A stretch of 64,000 bases of DNA from Paenibacillus brasilensis (GTDB lineage Bacteria > Bacillota > Bacilli > Paenibacillales > Paenibacillaceae): positions 2,324,001 through 2,388,000 of the forward strand of contig NZ_CP045298.1 in the NCBI RefSeq assembly GCF_009363115.1, in the 5' to 3' direction. The translations under genes and the position numbers were made by a program. The notes under the pieces were generated by a model. That model worked only from the letters and a program-made list of their open reading frames with translations, was not told the origin of the DNA and searched no databases. This document shows, in pieces, positions 45,591 through 60,500 of the stretch (position 1 is its first letter; every line of letters starts with the position of its first letter).

Positions 45591-48500
45591 CCCGCGTGTC
45601 GAGGAACAAGCGGATTATCCTGTTTCTTCGGCTCAAAAGCGGCTGTACTTGCTGAGCCAGCTCGAAGGCGGGGAAACCAGCTATAACATGCCGGGCGTGC
45701 TGATGGTGGAAGGGAGTCTGGATCGCACGCGAGCGGAAGAAGCGTTCCGTCAATTGATCCGTCGGCACGAGACGCTGAGAACAAGCTTTGACGTGGTGAA
45801 CGGCGAACCGGTGCAGCGCGTGCATCCGGAGGTTCCCTTTGCGTTAGAGTACGCTCAAGCAACGGAGGAGGAAGCGCCAGCTTACATTCGCCGTTTTGTA
45901 CGGGCATTTGATCTTCGGCAGGCACCGCTTCTGCGAGTGGGACTGATCGAGCTGGAAGCGGAGCGTCATCTTTTGTTGTTCGATATGCATCATATTGTTT
46001 CCGACGGTGCGTCCATCAACATTTTGGTGGAAGAATTCAACCGGTTGTATGAAGGGGAGGAACTGCCGCAGCTGCGGATTCAATACAAGGACTATGCGGC
46101 TTGGCAGCTGGCTGAGGCTCGAAGCGAACGGCTGGATAAGCAAGCAGCGTACTGGCTGGATGTCTATCGCGACGAGCTGCCCGTGCTCGAATTACCGACG
46201 GATTATGCGAGACCGCCCGTACAGAGCTTCGCGGGAAGCTCGATTGAATTTGTCGTTGATAAGCGACAAACCCATGCTTTACAGCAGCTTGCCGCCCAAA
46301 CCGGTTCCACCTTGTTTATGGTGCTGCTCTCCGCTTATACCGCATTGCTGCATAAATATACAAGGCAGGAAGACATTATCGTGGGAACCCCGATTGCTGG
46401 CAGGCCGCACGCCGATCTGGAGGGCATGATCGGAATGTTTGTCAATACGCTCGCGCTCCGAAACTCCCCGGCTGCAGACAAGACTTTTTATCAGTATGTG
46501 CTGGAAGTCAAGGAATCGGCGTTAAAAGCGTATGAAAATCAGGACTTTCCATTCGAAGAACTGGTCGAAAAGCTTGATCTCAGACGAGATTTAAGTCGCA
46601 ATCCGATATTTGACACCTTATTTGTGTTGCAAAACACAGAACAAGGGAATCAGGAAATCGAAGGACTGCAGTTTAAATCTTATGCTCATCCTCATCAGAC
46701 GGCGAAGTTCGACTTGACGCTGAATGTAACCGAGAACGAGGAAGAACTGGCATGCAGCCTGGAGTATGCGACTGCGTTGTTCCAACGGGAAACCGTGGAA
46801 CGGATGACGAAGCACCTGCTGCAGTTGATTGACGTTATTTTGGAGAAACCCGAGACAAAACTATCGTCGATCGAGATCATTACGCCGCAGGAAAAAGTGC
46901 GGATCGTGGAGCAATTCAATGCGACGACAGCGGATTATCCACATGAGAAGACGATTCATCAGTTGTTTGAGGAGCAAGCGGCAGAGTCGTTGGCGCAAGT
47001 GGCCGTCGTGTACGAAGACGCGCGTCTGACGTACTGCGAACTGAATGAGCGGGCAAACCGGCTGGCGCGGACCCTCAGGGACAAGGGTGTCGTTCAGGAT
47101 CAGCCCGTGGCAATTGCTGCCCATCGGTCAATCGAGCTGGTCGTTGGCGTTTTGGCGATCCTCAAGGCTGGCGGGGCTTACGTGCCGATTGACCCGGATT
47201 ATCCGGCGGAGCGCATCGGATATATGCTGGAGGATTCGGGAGTGAAGCTCCTGCTCATCCGGCGGGACGACATGGCTGATATCGGCTTTGCCGGGAGCAT
47301 CATCGATCTGGACGATGACGCGGCATATGCCGAAGACGGGTCGAATCTCGGCTTGACCGGCGGTTCGGGCGATCTGGCTTATGTTATTTATACGTCGGGA
47401 ACCACAGGCAGGCCGAAAGGTGTTATGGTTGAACACCGGAACGTCGTTCGTTTGGTGAAGAATACGGACTATGTCCAATTGGATGAAACGACGCGAATTT
47501 TGCAAACAGGCGCAGTAGTATTCGACGCGTCCACATTCGAGATTTGGGGAGCGCTGCTGAACGGTGGTCAGCTCTATCTGGCTAGCAACGATGTCATTCT
47601 GGACGCCCGTAAGCTTAGACAGGCTATCGAACAATACGGCATTACAACCATGTGGCTGACCTCTCCGCTGTTCAACCAACTGTCGCAGCAGGACAGCAAG
47701 CTGTTTGGCGCGATCAAGACGCTGATCGTCGGGGGCGACATGCTATCAGCCCCGCATATCAACCGGGTGCTGCGGGACAATCCGGGCCTCGACATCGTGA
47801 ACGGTTATGGCCCGACGGAAAATACGACGTTCTCGACGACCTATGCGATTCCCGGCGAACTCACGGAATCGGCGCCCATCGGTCGGCCGATCCGCAACTC
47901 GACGGCTTATGTCGTGGACAGCTCGATGAAGCTGCTGCCGATTGGGGCATGGGGCGAGCTGATTGTCGGCGGGGATGGTGTCGCACGCGGATATTTGAAC
48001 CGTCCGGAACTGACGGTGGAGAAATTTGTTCAGGACCCGGTAAAGCCAGGAGAGATCTGTTACCGGACAGGTGATTTGGTTCGTTGGCGTGCTGACGGAA
48101 ACCTTGAGATCAAGGGACGGATTGATGAGCAGGTGAAAATCCGCGGCTTCCGCATTGAGCTGGGCGAAGTGGAGGCTCAGCTTGCCAAGATAGAATCGAT
48201 TCGGGAAGCCGTCGTGATTGCGCGGGCGGACGAAAGCGAACAAAAACAGCTTTGCGCCTATTTTGCGGCCAGCAACCGGCTGAGCGCAGGCGAGATCAGA
48301 AGCGCGCTAGCAAAAGAACTGCCCAACTACATGATTCCATCCTACTTTGTCCAACTGGAGCAGCTTCCGCTGACGGCCAACGGGAAGGTGGATCGCAGAG
48401 CGCTGCCGGCTCCCGAGGAGAATGTTCACACGGGAACCGAGTACGCTGCACCGCGGACAGCCGTGGAGCAAGCTCTGGCTTCCGTTTGGCAAAGCGTGCT

Positions 48501-51500
48501 CGGTGTACGCAATATCGGCATTCACGACAGCTTCTTCGACCTTGGGGGCGATTCAATCAAATCGATCCAGGTGTCTTCAAGGCTGTTCCAAGCAGGCTAC
48601 AAGCTGGAAATGAAAGATATGTTCAAGCATCCAACCATTGAGGGACTGAGCCAGTATGTCCAAACGGTCAGTCGCATAGCGGAGCAAGGGGAAGTCAGTG
48701 GCGCGACCAAGTTGCTCCCGGTTCAGCGCTGGTTTTTCGAGCAGCATTCCGTAAGTCCGCATCACTTTAACCAGGCTGTCATGCTGTATCGGGAGGATGG
48801 TTTTGAGGAAGCGGTGCTTCATCAAACGATGAAGAAGATCGCCGAACATCACGATGCACTGCGACTGGTGTTCCGCCAGACGGAACATGGATATGAGGCG
48901 TGGAACCGCGGCATGGCGGAAGGCGAACTGTATACTTTGGAAATTGTCGATTTCAAAGAGCAGGTTGCCCCCGAGGCAGCCATCCAAGCGAAAGCAAGCG
49001 AAATCCAACGCGGCATCGACCTGATTCATGGACCTTTGATGAAGCTGGGGTTGTTCCGGTGCGCGGAAGGGGATCATCTGCTGATTGTCATTCACCATTT
49101 GGCCGTAGACGGTGTGTCGTGGCGAATTTTGTTCGAAGATATCGCGACAGGCTACGAGCAGGCGGTAAACGGCCAGGAGATTCAGCTCCCGCAAAAAACG
49201 GATTCCTACCGGACATGGGCACAGCAGTTGTCGCTGTACGCGGAAAGTCCGGCGATGGAACATGAGCGGGCTTATTGGGAACAGCTCGGGCAAATAGTAG
49301 CAGAGCCGCTGCCGAAGGATGAGGTGCAGACCTGTCCGCTGGTTTTAGACAGCGAAACCATCACGATTCAATGGACCGAAGAGGAAACGGAGCTGCTGCT
49401 CAAGCAGGCGAACCGCGCTTATAATACGGAGACGAACGACTTGCTTTTAACGGCACTGGGGCTGGCTATTCAGGCCTGGAGCGGTATCGGGCGAGTGCTG
49501 GTCAATCTGGAAGGGCACGGCCGGGAGCCGATTATCCCGGATATCGACATCACCCGCACCGTAGGCTGGTTCACAAGTCAATTCCCGGTTACCTTGGAGA
49601 TCGGAAGCAACAACGACCTGTCAGGCCAAATTAAGCGGATCAAGGAAAGTATGCGCAGCATTCCGCATAAAGGCATTGGCTTCGGCCTCCTGAAATATGG
49701 GTCTGCAAATCTGGAACGTGTTATACGTGAGCTCAAGCCGGAAATCAGCTTTAATTACTTGGGCCAATTCGATCAAGACTTGGACAATAGTTCGTTGCAG
49801 CTATCTCCTTATTCGACAGGCGGCGCGATAAGCGAACATGCTGTGCAAGCTTATACTTTGGATATGAACGGGATGATTTCCGAAGGAACGCTATCGCTTG
49901 CCATCACTTACAGTAGCAAACAATACCGCAAAGAAACGGTGGAGCGGCTATCCGAGCTCATCCGGACATCCTTGCAAAAAGTCATCCGGCACTGCACAAG
50001 CAAAGAAACGGCCGAATTGACGCCAAGCGACATCTTGCTGAAGGGATTGACTATAGAACAGCTCGATCAACTGGCATCGCATCACCGGCACGTCGGCGAA
50101 ATCGAAAATGTGTACAAGCTGACGCCGATGCAAAAAGGAATGTTTTTCCACAGTCTGCTGGAGCCGCATTCACTTTCGTACTTCGAACAAGCGACGTTCG
50201 AATGGCATGGTCACTTTGATGCGCGAAGCTTTGCGCAAAGCCTGGATGCTTTGGTGCAAAGACATGCTGCGCTCCGCACCAATTTTTATAACGGATGGGG
50301 CGACCCGGTACAAATCGTTTATCGAACCAAACGCAGTGAATTCAATTATGAAGACCTGCGCGGGATGGAGCAATTACAGCGTGAGGCGTATATCCGGAAT
50401 TATATAGATGATGACAGAAACAGAGGGTTTGATTTGACGCAGGACCCGCTGCTCCGCGTTTCCGTTCTACACAAGGGCGAAGCGGATTATCTGCTTATGT
50501 GGAGCTTTCATCATATCATTATGGACGGCTGGTGCGTGCCTCTCATTACACAAGAGGTGTTCCAAACCTATTTTGCGATCAGCCAGCAGAGAGAACCTGA
50601 GTTTCTCCCAGCCTTGCCGTACAGTCGTTATATCGAATGGCTGGATCGGCAGGATGATCAGGCGGCAGCCGAATACTGGAGCGACTATTTGGCAGATTAC
50701 GAACAGCATACGCAGATTCCTCAAGCGAAAGCCCAAAACAAGCCGGAAGCCTACGTTTCAAAACAGATCGTTTGCGAGCTGGGCAAGGATCTGACCGGGC
50801 GAATCGAACAGGCGGCAAAACGGTACCAGGTGACAGTCAGCACTTTGATGCAGACTGTTTGGGGAATCGTGCTTCAAAAATACAATAGCAGCAGGGACGT
50901 TGTTTTCGGCAGCGTTGTTTCGGGAAGACCTGCGGAAATACCGGGAATTGAAAGCATGATCGGACTGTTTATCAACACGATTCCAGTACGTGTGCGGTCA
51001 GACGAAACCATCAGTTTCGCAGATATGGTCAAACGGCAGCAGCAACAGTACCTGGCTTCCCATGCCTACGATACGTACCCTCTTTATGAGATTCAGACGC
51101 AAACCGGACAACAGCATTTGATCACACATATCATGGTATTTGAAAACTATCCCGTAGAACAGCAAATCGAGCTGTTGGGCGGGGAGCAGGCAGCTTTTGA
51201 GATTACGGACGCTGAGCTGTTTGAGCAGACGAACTATGATTTCAATCTGATTGTTTTGCCGGGCGAAGAATTTAAAATCGTATTCCGCTATAACGAGCTC
51301 GTCTATGAACAGTCTGGCATCGAACAGATTCAGGGACATCTGATTCATATGCTGGAACAGGTGGTAAGCCGCCCGAACATTCGTGTGAACGAGCTGAAGC
51401 TGGCGACGCCGCAAGAGGAGGCGCAGATGCTGCTCCTCGGAGGCAGTGCGACAACCGCTTATCCTAAGGAGAAGACGATTCATCAGTTGTTTGAGGAGCA

Positions 51501-54500
51501 AGCGGCACGGTCATTGGCGCAGGTGGCCGTCGTGTACGAAGACGCGCGTCTGACATACCGCGAACTGAACGAGCGGGCAAACCGGCTGGCGCGGACACTC
51601 CGCGACAAGGGTGTTGTTCGGGATCAGCCCGTGGCGATTGCCGCCCATCGGTCGACCGAGCTGGTCGTTGGCGTTTTGGCGATCCTCAAGGCCGGCGGAG
51701 CTTACGTGCCGATTGACCCGGATTATCCGGCGGAGCGCATCGGATATATGCTGGAGGATTCGGGAGCGAAGCTCCTGCTCATCCGGCGGGACGACGTAGC
51801 CGATATCGGCTTTGCCGGGAGCGTCATCGATCTGGACGATGACGCGGCATATGCCGAAGACGGATCGAATCTCGGCTTGACCGGCGCTTCGGGCGATCTG
51901 GCTTATGTGATTTATACGTCGGGAACGACAGGCAGGCCGAAAGGCGTTATGGTTGAACACCGGAACGTCGTACGCTTGGTGAAGTCTACGGACTATGTCC
52001 AATTGGATGAAACGACGCGAATTTTGCAAACAGGCGCAGTGGTGTTCGACGCGTCCACATTCGAGATTTGGGGAGCGCTGCTGAACGGTGGTCAGCTCTA
52101 TCTGGCCAGCAACGATGTCATTCTGGACGCCTGGGAGCTTAAGCAAGCTATCGAACGATACGGCATTACAACCATGTGGCTGACCTCTCCGCTGTTCAAC
52201 CAACTGTCGCAGCAGGACAGTAAGCTGTTTGGCACGATCAAGACGCTGATCGTCGGGGGCGACATGCTATCGGTGCCGCATGCCAACCGGGTGCTGCGGG
52301 ACAATCCGGGCCTCGGCATCGTGAACGCTTACGGCCCGACGGAAAATACGACGTTCTCGACGACCTATGCGATTCCCGGCGAACTCACGGAATCGGCGCC
52401 CATCGGTCGGCCGATCTGCAACTCGACGGCTTATGTCGTGGACAGCTCGATGAAGCTGCTGCCGATTGGGGCATGGGGTGAGCTGATCGTCGGCGGGGAT
52501 GGCGTCGCGCGCGGGTATTTGAACCGTCCGGAACTGACGATGGAGAAATTTGTTCAAGACCCGGTAAAGCCGGGAGAGATCTGTTACCGGACAGGTGATT
52601 TGGTTCGTTGGCGTGCTGACGGAAACCTTGAGATCAAGGGACGGATTGATGAGCAGGTGAAGATTCGTGGCTATCGAATCGAGCTGGGCGAGGTGGAGGC
52701 GCACCTTTTACAGGTCGAGTCCGTACAGGAAGCCGTTGTCATTGCACGTGAGGACCAGACTGGACAGAAGCAGCTGGCAGCCTATTTCGCTGCGGAGAAA
52801 ATGCTGCCCGCCAGCGAGCTTAAAGCTGCGCTTGCGCAGGAGCTTCCGGCTTACATGCTTCCGGCCTATTTTGTTCAAGTAGATCGGCTGCCGCTGACCC
52901 CCAACGGGAAAATTGATCGCAAAGCACTGCCGGCGCCGCAGGAAATCGAAACAGCCGGGTCGCGGCATGAGGCGCCAAGAACGCCGATAGAAGCAAGTCT
53001 GGCGAACATTTGGCAGGAAGTGCTGGGGCTGAAAAGTGTTGGGATTAAAGACAACTTCTTTGATATCGGAGGACACTCTTTGCGGGCTACGCTTCTCATG
53101 TCCCGTATTCACAAAGAGCTGAACGGCCATATCGCGCTCCGGGAGGTGTTTCAATTCCCGACCATCGAACAGATGGCCGAAATAATCGAAAGCCGGGATC
53201 AGGCGGCTTATGCTTCCATTCCGGTCGTCGGGGAACGAAGCTACTACCCGGTATCTTCGGCACAGAAGCGTTTATACGTGCTCAGCCAGATCGAAGGCGG
53301 AGAAATCAGCTACAATATGCCGGGCGTTATGACAGTGGAAGGGGAACTGGACCGCACGCGGCTGGAAGCGGCGTTCCGCCAGCTGATACGTCGGCACGAG
53401 ACGCTGAGAACGAGCTTCGATGTCGTGGACGGCGAGCCGGTGCAGAAGGTGCACGAGGAAGTGTCTTTTGCGGTGGAATATGCAGAGGTCCGGGAAGAAG
53501 AAGCGAGAGAACACGTTCGTGAGTTTATTCGTCCGTTCGATCTCCGGCAGGCTCCACTTCTGCGAGTCGGACTGCTCCGGTTGCAGAAAGATCGCCATTT
53601 GCTGTTGTTCGACATGCATCATATCGTCTCCGACGGTGCGTCGATGAACATTTTGATTGAGGAGTTCATCCAGCTGTACGAAGGCGCCGAACTGCCAGAA
53701 CTGCGGATTCAGTACAAAGATTATGCAGTATGGCAGCAACTGGAGGTGCAAAGCGAACGGATCGGCAAGCAGGAAGCCTATTGGCTGGATACATTCCGCG
53801 GGGAGCTTCCGGTGCTCGATCTTCCGACAGACGGGGTTAGACCGGCGCTGCAAAGCTTCGAAGGGGATCAGATTGAATTCGTGATCGATGCCTCCAGAAG
53901 CGAGGCTTTAAAACGACTTGCGGCAAGCACCGGATCGACCTTGTATATGGTGTTGCTGTCCGCATATACGACGCTCCTGCACAAATATACCGGCCAGGAG
54001 GATGTGATTGTCGGTACCCCGATTGCAGGAAGGCCGCATGGGGAGCTGGAAGGCCTGATTGGGATGTTCGTCGGCACGCTGGCGCTACGCAATTATCCGG
54101 CGGGTGAAAAAAAATTCCTGGACTATCTGCAGGAAGTCAAAGAAACGGCGCTGCAAGCGTATGAGCATCAGGACTACCCGTTGGAAGAGCTTGTGGCGAA
54201 GCTGAATTTGAAACGGGATTTGAGCCGCAACCCGTTGTTCGATACGATGTTCGCCCTGCACAATTTGGAGCAAGGGCAGCGGGAAATTGCCGATCTGCAG
54301 TTCAAGCCTTATCCGCATGAGCATACGGCTGCCAAATTTGATCTGATGTTCAATGTGACTGAGCAAGGAAGCGAGCTTGCGTGCAGCCTCGAATATGCCA
54401 GTATGCTGTTTAAGCGGGAAACGGCCGAACGGATAGCGAATCATTTCCTGCAGGTGATCGATGCGGTGGTGAGTATGCCTGAGACGAAGCTGTCGGAGAT

Positions 54501-57500
54501 TGCGATCATCACGGCTCCGGAGCAAGCGCAGATTCTGGAGCAATTCAACGCGACCGCAGCTGACTATCCGAAGGATAAAACGATCCATCAGATGTTCGAG
54601 GAGCAAGCAGAGCGGACGCCGGAGCAGACGGCGATTGTACTCGGGGAAAGCCGACTCACGTACCGCGAGCTGAACGAGCGGGCCAACCGTTTGGCGCGCA
54701 CCTTGCGGGCCGAAGGCGTACAGGTCGATCAGCGCGTCGGATTAATGACCGAGCGTTCGCTGGACATGATGGTGGGTATTTTCGCCATATTAAAAGCCGG
54801 CGGAGCCTACGTACCGATTGATCCAGACTATCCGGAAGAGCGTATTCGCTACATGCTGGAGGATTCGGGGGCGAAGCTGCTCCTGCTGCAAAGTCATTTG
54901 CAGGATCGCATCCGTTTCGCGGGCCAGATTTTGAAGCTGGACGAGGCGCAGGCGTATGTGCAGGACGACTCGAATCTGGCGCCGGTCGCCGGACCTCGGG
55001 ACATGGCGTATGTCATCTATACGTCGGGATCGACCGGCAAGCCGAAAGGCGTCATGGTCGAACACCAGTCGGTGATCAACCGCCTGACCTGGATGCAGAA
55101 GGTGTATCCATTTGATGCAGGAGAAATAATTTTGCAAAAAACAGCGATCACGTTCGACGTTTCGGTGTGGGAGCTGTTCGGCTGGTCTTCTGTAGGAGCG
55201 AGTTTGTGCCTGCTTCCAGTCGGCGGGGAGAAAGATCCGGAAGTGATTCTGGAGACGATTGAGGCGCAAAGAATCAGCAGGATACATTTTGTACCGGCGA
55301 TGTTGAACGTGTTCCTGGAATACATTGAGCGTCAAGGAGAGCAAGCGCAAAGCAAGCTGGCCTCGTTGAAGCTAGTGTCTACGAGTGGGGAAGCATTAAC
55401 GCCGATTGCGGCAGCGCGGTTCCAGCAACTCGTCGCCCCGGTCAGTCAGGCGAAGCTGGTGAATTTGTACGGGCCGACGGAAGCGACGGTCGAAGTCTCG
55501 TATTTTAACTTGCGAGCAGACGAAACGTACAGAACGATTCCAATTGGCAAGCCGATTTCGAATATACGGCTATACATCGTCAGTGAAGGCGGAAGGTTGC
55601 AGCCCATCGGCGTGCCAGGTGAGCTATGCATCGCGGGAGACGGAGTTGCCCGGGGGTATCTAAACCGACCTGAGCTGACGGCGGAGAAATTCGTGGACGA
55701 CCCGTTTGTGCCGGGAGAGCGAATGTACCGAACGGGAGACCTGACCCGCTGGCAAGCGGACGGGAACATCGAGTATTTGGGACGGATCGACCATCAGGTG
55801 AAAATACGGGGTTACCGGATTGAACTTGGTGAGGTGGAAACGCAACTGTTGAAGGTGGAGGCTGTACAGGAGACGGTCGTGGTAGCGAGGGAAGACGAAA
55901 GCGGTCAGAAGCAGATGTGCGCGTACTTTACGGCGAATACAGAGCTGACGGCAAGCGGGCTCCGTGGAGCGCTGGCGCAGGAGCTTCCGGGCTATATGAT
56001 CCCGTCATACTTCGTGCAGCTTGAGTACATGCCGCTGAACCCGAACGGAAAGATTGATCGCAAAGCGCTGCCCGCGCCTGAAAGCAGCCTATCGGCTGGA
56101 ACTGCCTATGAGGCCCCGCGGACAGCGGTGGAGCAAGCACTGGCTGCTGTTTGGCAGGGCGCGCTCGGTGTGGAGAAGATCGGCATTCACGACAACTTCT
56201 TCGACCTTGGGGGCGATTCGATCAAGTCGATCCAAGTGTCCTCGAGACTGCTGCAGGCCGGCTACAAACTGGACATGAAGCATTTGTTCAAGTATCCGAC
56301 CATCGCCGAGCTCAGCCCGCATGTGCAAACCGCCGGACGCATCGCTGATCAAGGGGAAGTGATGGGCGAGACGCCGCTGCTCCCGATCCAGCGTTGGTTC
56401 TTCGAACAGGCGCCTGTTGATCTGCACCACTTTAATCACGCGGTTATGCTGTATCGGGCGGAAGGCTTTGAACTGACGGCTTTGCGTCAAACGATGGCCA
56501 AAATCGCCGAGCATCACGATGCACTGCGGCTGGTGTTCCGCCAGACGGAACACGGATATGAGGCGTGGAACCGCGGCATCGGCGAGGGCGAGCTGTACAC
56601 GCTCGACATCGCGGATTTCCGGGGTGAGGCTGACTACGCAGCCGCCATCGAAGCGAAAGCAAGCGACATTCAGCGCAGCATAAACCTGAGCGAAGGGCCG
56701 CTGCTGAAGCTGGGGCTGTTCCACTGCGCGGACGGCGACCATTTGCTGATCGTCATACACCATCTGGCGGTGGACGGGGTATCGTGGCGGATATTGTTCG
56801 AGGATATCGCCGCAGGCTATGAGCAGGCAGCAAGCGGGCGGGAAATCCGGCTGCCGCAAAAAACAGACTCGTTCCGCACATGGGCGCAGCAATTGCCACA
56901 GTATGCGGCAAGTCCGGCGATGGAAATTGAGCGAGAGTACTGGCAGCAGATCGTGCAGACGGCAGCAGCTATTGAACCGCTGCCGAAAGACCAAAAGCAC
57001 GATAACCCTACCCGAAGCGATGGAGAAACGGTCACCATGCAATGGAGTGAGGAGGAAACCTTGCTGCTACTGAAGCAGGCCAACCACGCCTACAACACGG
57101 AAGTAAACGACTTGCTGCTGACCGCTTTGGGCATGGCGATTCATGCCTGGACGGGAACAGAGCAAGTATTGGTAAGTCTGGAAGGACACGGCCGGGAACC
57201 AATTATTCCAGATGCCGACATTACCCGGACCGTAGGCTGGTTTACGAGCCAATATCCGGTCGTGCTGGAGATGGCGGCTGAACAAGACATTTCGCGTAGC
57301 ATCAAGCGCGTCAAGGAAGGGTTCCGTCGCATTCCGAATAAGGGCATCGGGTATGGCATTTTGACCTACTTGTCCGGTGACGGCGAGAACGAGGGTCATG
57401 CTCTGCGTCTCCAGCCGGAAATCAGCTTCAACTATCTGGGGCAGTTCGATCAGGACTTGGATAGCAATAAGCTGCAAATTTCGCCTTATTCGGTTGGAGC

Positions 57501-60500
57501 TTCCATAAGCGAGAAGATGGCACAGCGCTATACGCTGGATATGAACGGCATGATTTCGCAGGGTGTCTTGTCGCTGACAATCGATTACAATGGGCGGCAA
57601 TACCGCAAAGAAACGATGGAAAAACTTTCCCAACTCCTGCGTACAAGTCTGCGGGAAGTGATCCTGCACTGCGCAGATAAAGAGCAGCCGGAGCTGACGC
57701 CGAGCGATCTGCTGCTTTCGGACCTCAGCATGGAGGAACTGGAGCAGCTTGTACAGCAAACCGCGCATATCGGTGAGATCGAAAATGTGTACAAGCTCAC
57801 GTCGATGCAAAAAGGCATGCTGTTCCACAGTCAATTGGAGCCGGATTCGGCAGCTTACTTCGAGCAAGCAGTGTTCAGTCTTCAGGGAAGCCTGGACGTT
57901 GAGATCTTTGCCCAAAGTCTGGATGCTCTCGTGCAGCGGCACGACGTGCTGCGTACCGGATTTTACAGCGGGCTGGCCGAGCCTGTACAGGTCGTCTATC
58001 GGCGCAAGCCTTGCGGATTTTACTACGAAGATCTGCGCGGATTGGAAGAAGCCGAGCGCGAGGCGTATGCTCAGGCGTTCAGCGTCAACGATACAGCGGC
58101 AGGATTCGATTTGGCGCAGGATGCGCTGCTGCGTGTTTCGGTTTTGCGAATCGGTGAACAAACATACCAATTCTATTGGAGCTTCCATCATATTATTATG
58201 GATGGCTGGTGCGTGCCGATCATGATGCAGGAAGTATTCGAGCACTATGCCGCAATTCAGGAACAGCGGCAGCCAGAGCTTTCCGTTGTCCTGCCGTATC
58301 GTCAATATATTGAATGGCTTGATCAGCAAAGCCCGGAAGAAGCGGCCACATACTGGAGCAAGTATTTGGAAGATTACGATCAGCAGACGCTGCTTCCGCA
58401 GGAGATTCAGGAGAACCCGCAAAACAAGGCAGCGGGCTATGTGGCGGAAGAACTCGATTGCGACTTGGGCGGGGAACTAACTCGCCGGATGGAATCAATT
58501 GCCAAGCAGCATCAAGTGACAATTAATACGCTGATGCAGAGCGCTTGGGGCCTTGTTTTGCAAAGATACAACGGCAGCAGGGACGTTGTTTTCGGCAGCG
58601 TCGTATCTGGAAGACCGGCAGAAATAACCGGAATCGAAACGATGATCGGTCTGTTTATCAATACGATCCCGGTTCGCATTCGTGCCGAGGAAGGCGCCGC
58701 TTTTACAGATGTGCTGAAAGCAACCCAAGAGCTGGCCCTGGCATCGAGCGCTTACGATACGTATCCGCTCTATGAAATTCAAGCGCAAACCGAACAGAAG
58801 CAAAGCTTGATTTCCCATATCATGGTATTTGAAAACTATCCTATGGAACAGCAAATCGAGCAGTCAGCCAGCGGTGACGAGGATGCCTTTGAAATTACGA
58901 ACGTCAGTATGTTCGATCAAACGAGTTATGATTTCAATCTGATCGTCATCCCGGGCGAAGCCATTCGGATTAGCTTCCGCTACAATAGTCTGGTTTACAA
59001 GCAAGCAGGTGTTGCGCTGATGCAGGGGCATTTCATGCATGTGCTGGAGCAAATTACAGCCAATCCGAACTTGCCTGTGAGCGAGCTTGAACTGGCTACT
59101 CAGGAAGAAATGGCCCAGATTCTGGAGCAATTCAACGCGACCGCGGCTGACTATCCGAAGGATAAAACGATCCATCAGATGTTCGAGGAGCAAGCGGAGC
59201 GGACGCCGGAGCAGACGGCGGTTGTATTTGGGGAAAGCCGGCTCACGTACCGCGAGCTGAACGAGCGGGCGAACCGGCTGGCGCGCACGTTGCGGGCCGA
59301 AGGCGTGCAGGCCGATCAGCTCGTCGGGTTGATGGCGGAGCGTTCGCTGGATATGATGGTAGGCATTTTCGCGATCTTAAAAGCCGGAGGAGCCTACGTA
59401 CCGATAGATCCGGGCTACCCGGAAGAGCGCATTCGCTACATGCTGGAGGATTCGGGGGCGAAGCTGCTCCTGCTGCCAAGCCATTTGCAGGACCATATCC
59501 GCTTCGAAGGTCGGACGTTGAAGCTGGACGAGGCGCAGGCGTACGAGCAGGACGGCTCGAATCTGGCGCCAGTCGCCGGACCAGGGGACATGGCGTATGT
59601 CATTTATACGTCGGGATCGACGGGCAAGCCGAAAGGGGTCATGATCGAGCATCGGTCGGTGATCAACCGCCTGATCTGGATGCAGGAGGCATATCCGCTG
59701 GATGCGGGAGATACGATACTGCAAAAAACGGCGATCACGTTCGACGTTTCCGTATGGGAGTTGTTTTGGTGGTCGTTCGTCGGAGCGAGTATGTGCCTGC
59801 TTCCGGTCGGCGGGGAGAAAGACCCGGAAGTGATGGTGGAGACGATTGCTGCGCAAGGAATCAGCACGATGCATTTCGTACCGGCGATGCTGAACGCCTT
59901 TCTGGAATACATCGAGCATCAAGGAGAGCCAGCGCAAAGCAAGCTGTCTTCGCTGAAGCAAGTGTTTACCAGCGGGGAAGCCTTAACGCCGAATGCGGCG
60001 GCACGGTTCCAGCAATTCATTGCCCCGGCCAGCCAGGCGAAGCTGGTGAATTTGTACGGGCCGACGGAAGCAACGGTCGATGTGTCGTACTTTAACCTGC
60101 AAGCGGATGAAGCGTACAGAACGGTTCCGATTGGAAAGCCGATCTCGAATATACGGCTTTATATCGTCAGCGAAGGCGGCAAGCTGCAGCCCATCGGCGT
60201 ACCGGGCGAGCTGTGCATCGCGGGGGACGGAGTGGCCCGAGGATATCTGAATCGTCCCGAACTGACGGCGGAGAAATTCGTGGACAGTCCTTTTGTGCCG
60301 GGAGAGCGGATGTACCGGACGGGAGATTTGACCCGCTGGCAGTCGGACGGAAACATCGAATATTTGGGACGGATCGACCATCAGGTGAAAATACGCGGCT
60401 ACCGGATTGAACTCGGCGAAGTGGAAGCACAGCTATTGAAGGTGGAGGCTGTGCAGGAGGCAATTGTCGTAGCAAAGGAAGACGAGAACGGTCAAAAGCA

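Noticed and set aside
57067..58422. Long minus-strand open frame (451 codons) inside NRPS modules 4-5
   Set aside because: It lies wholly inside the NRPS frame and has His/Leu/Arg-rich composition typical of antisense reading. Similar antisense frames recur at the equivalent place in other modules.
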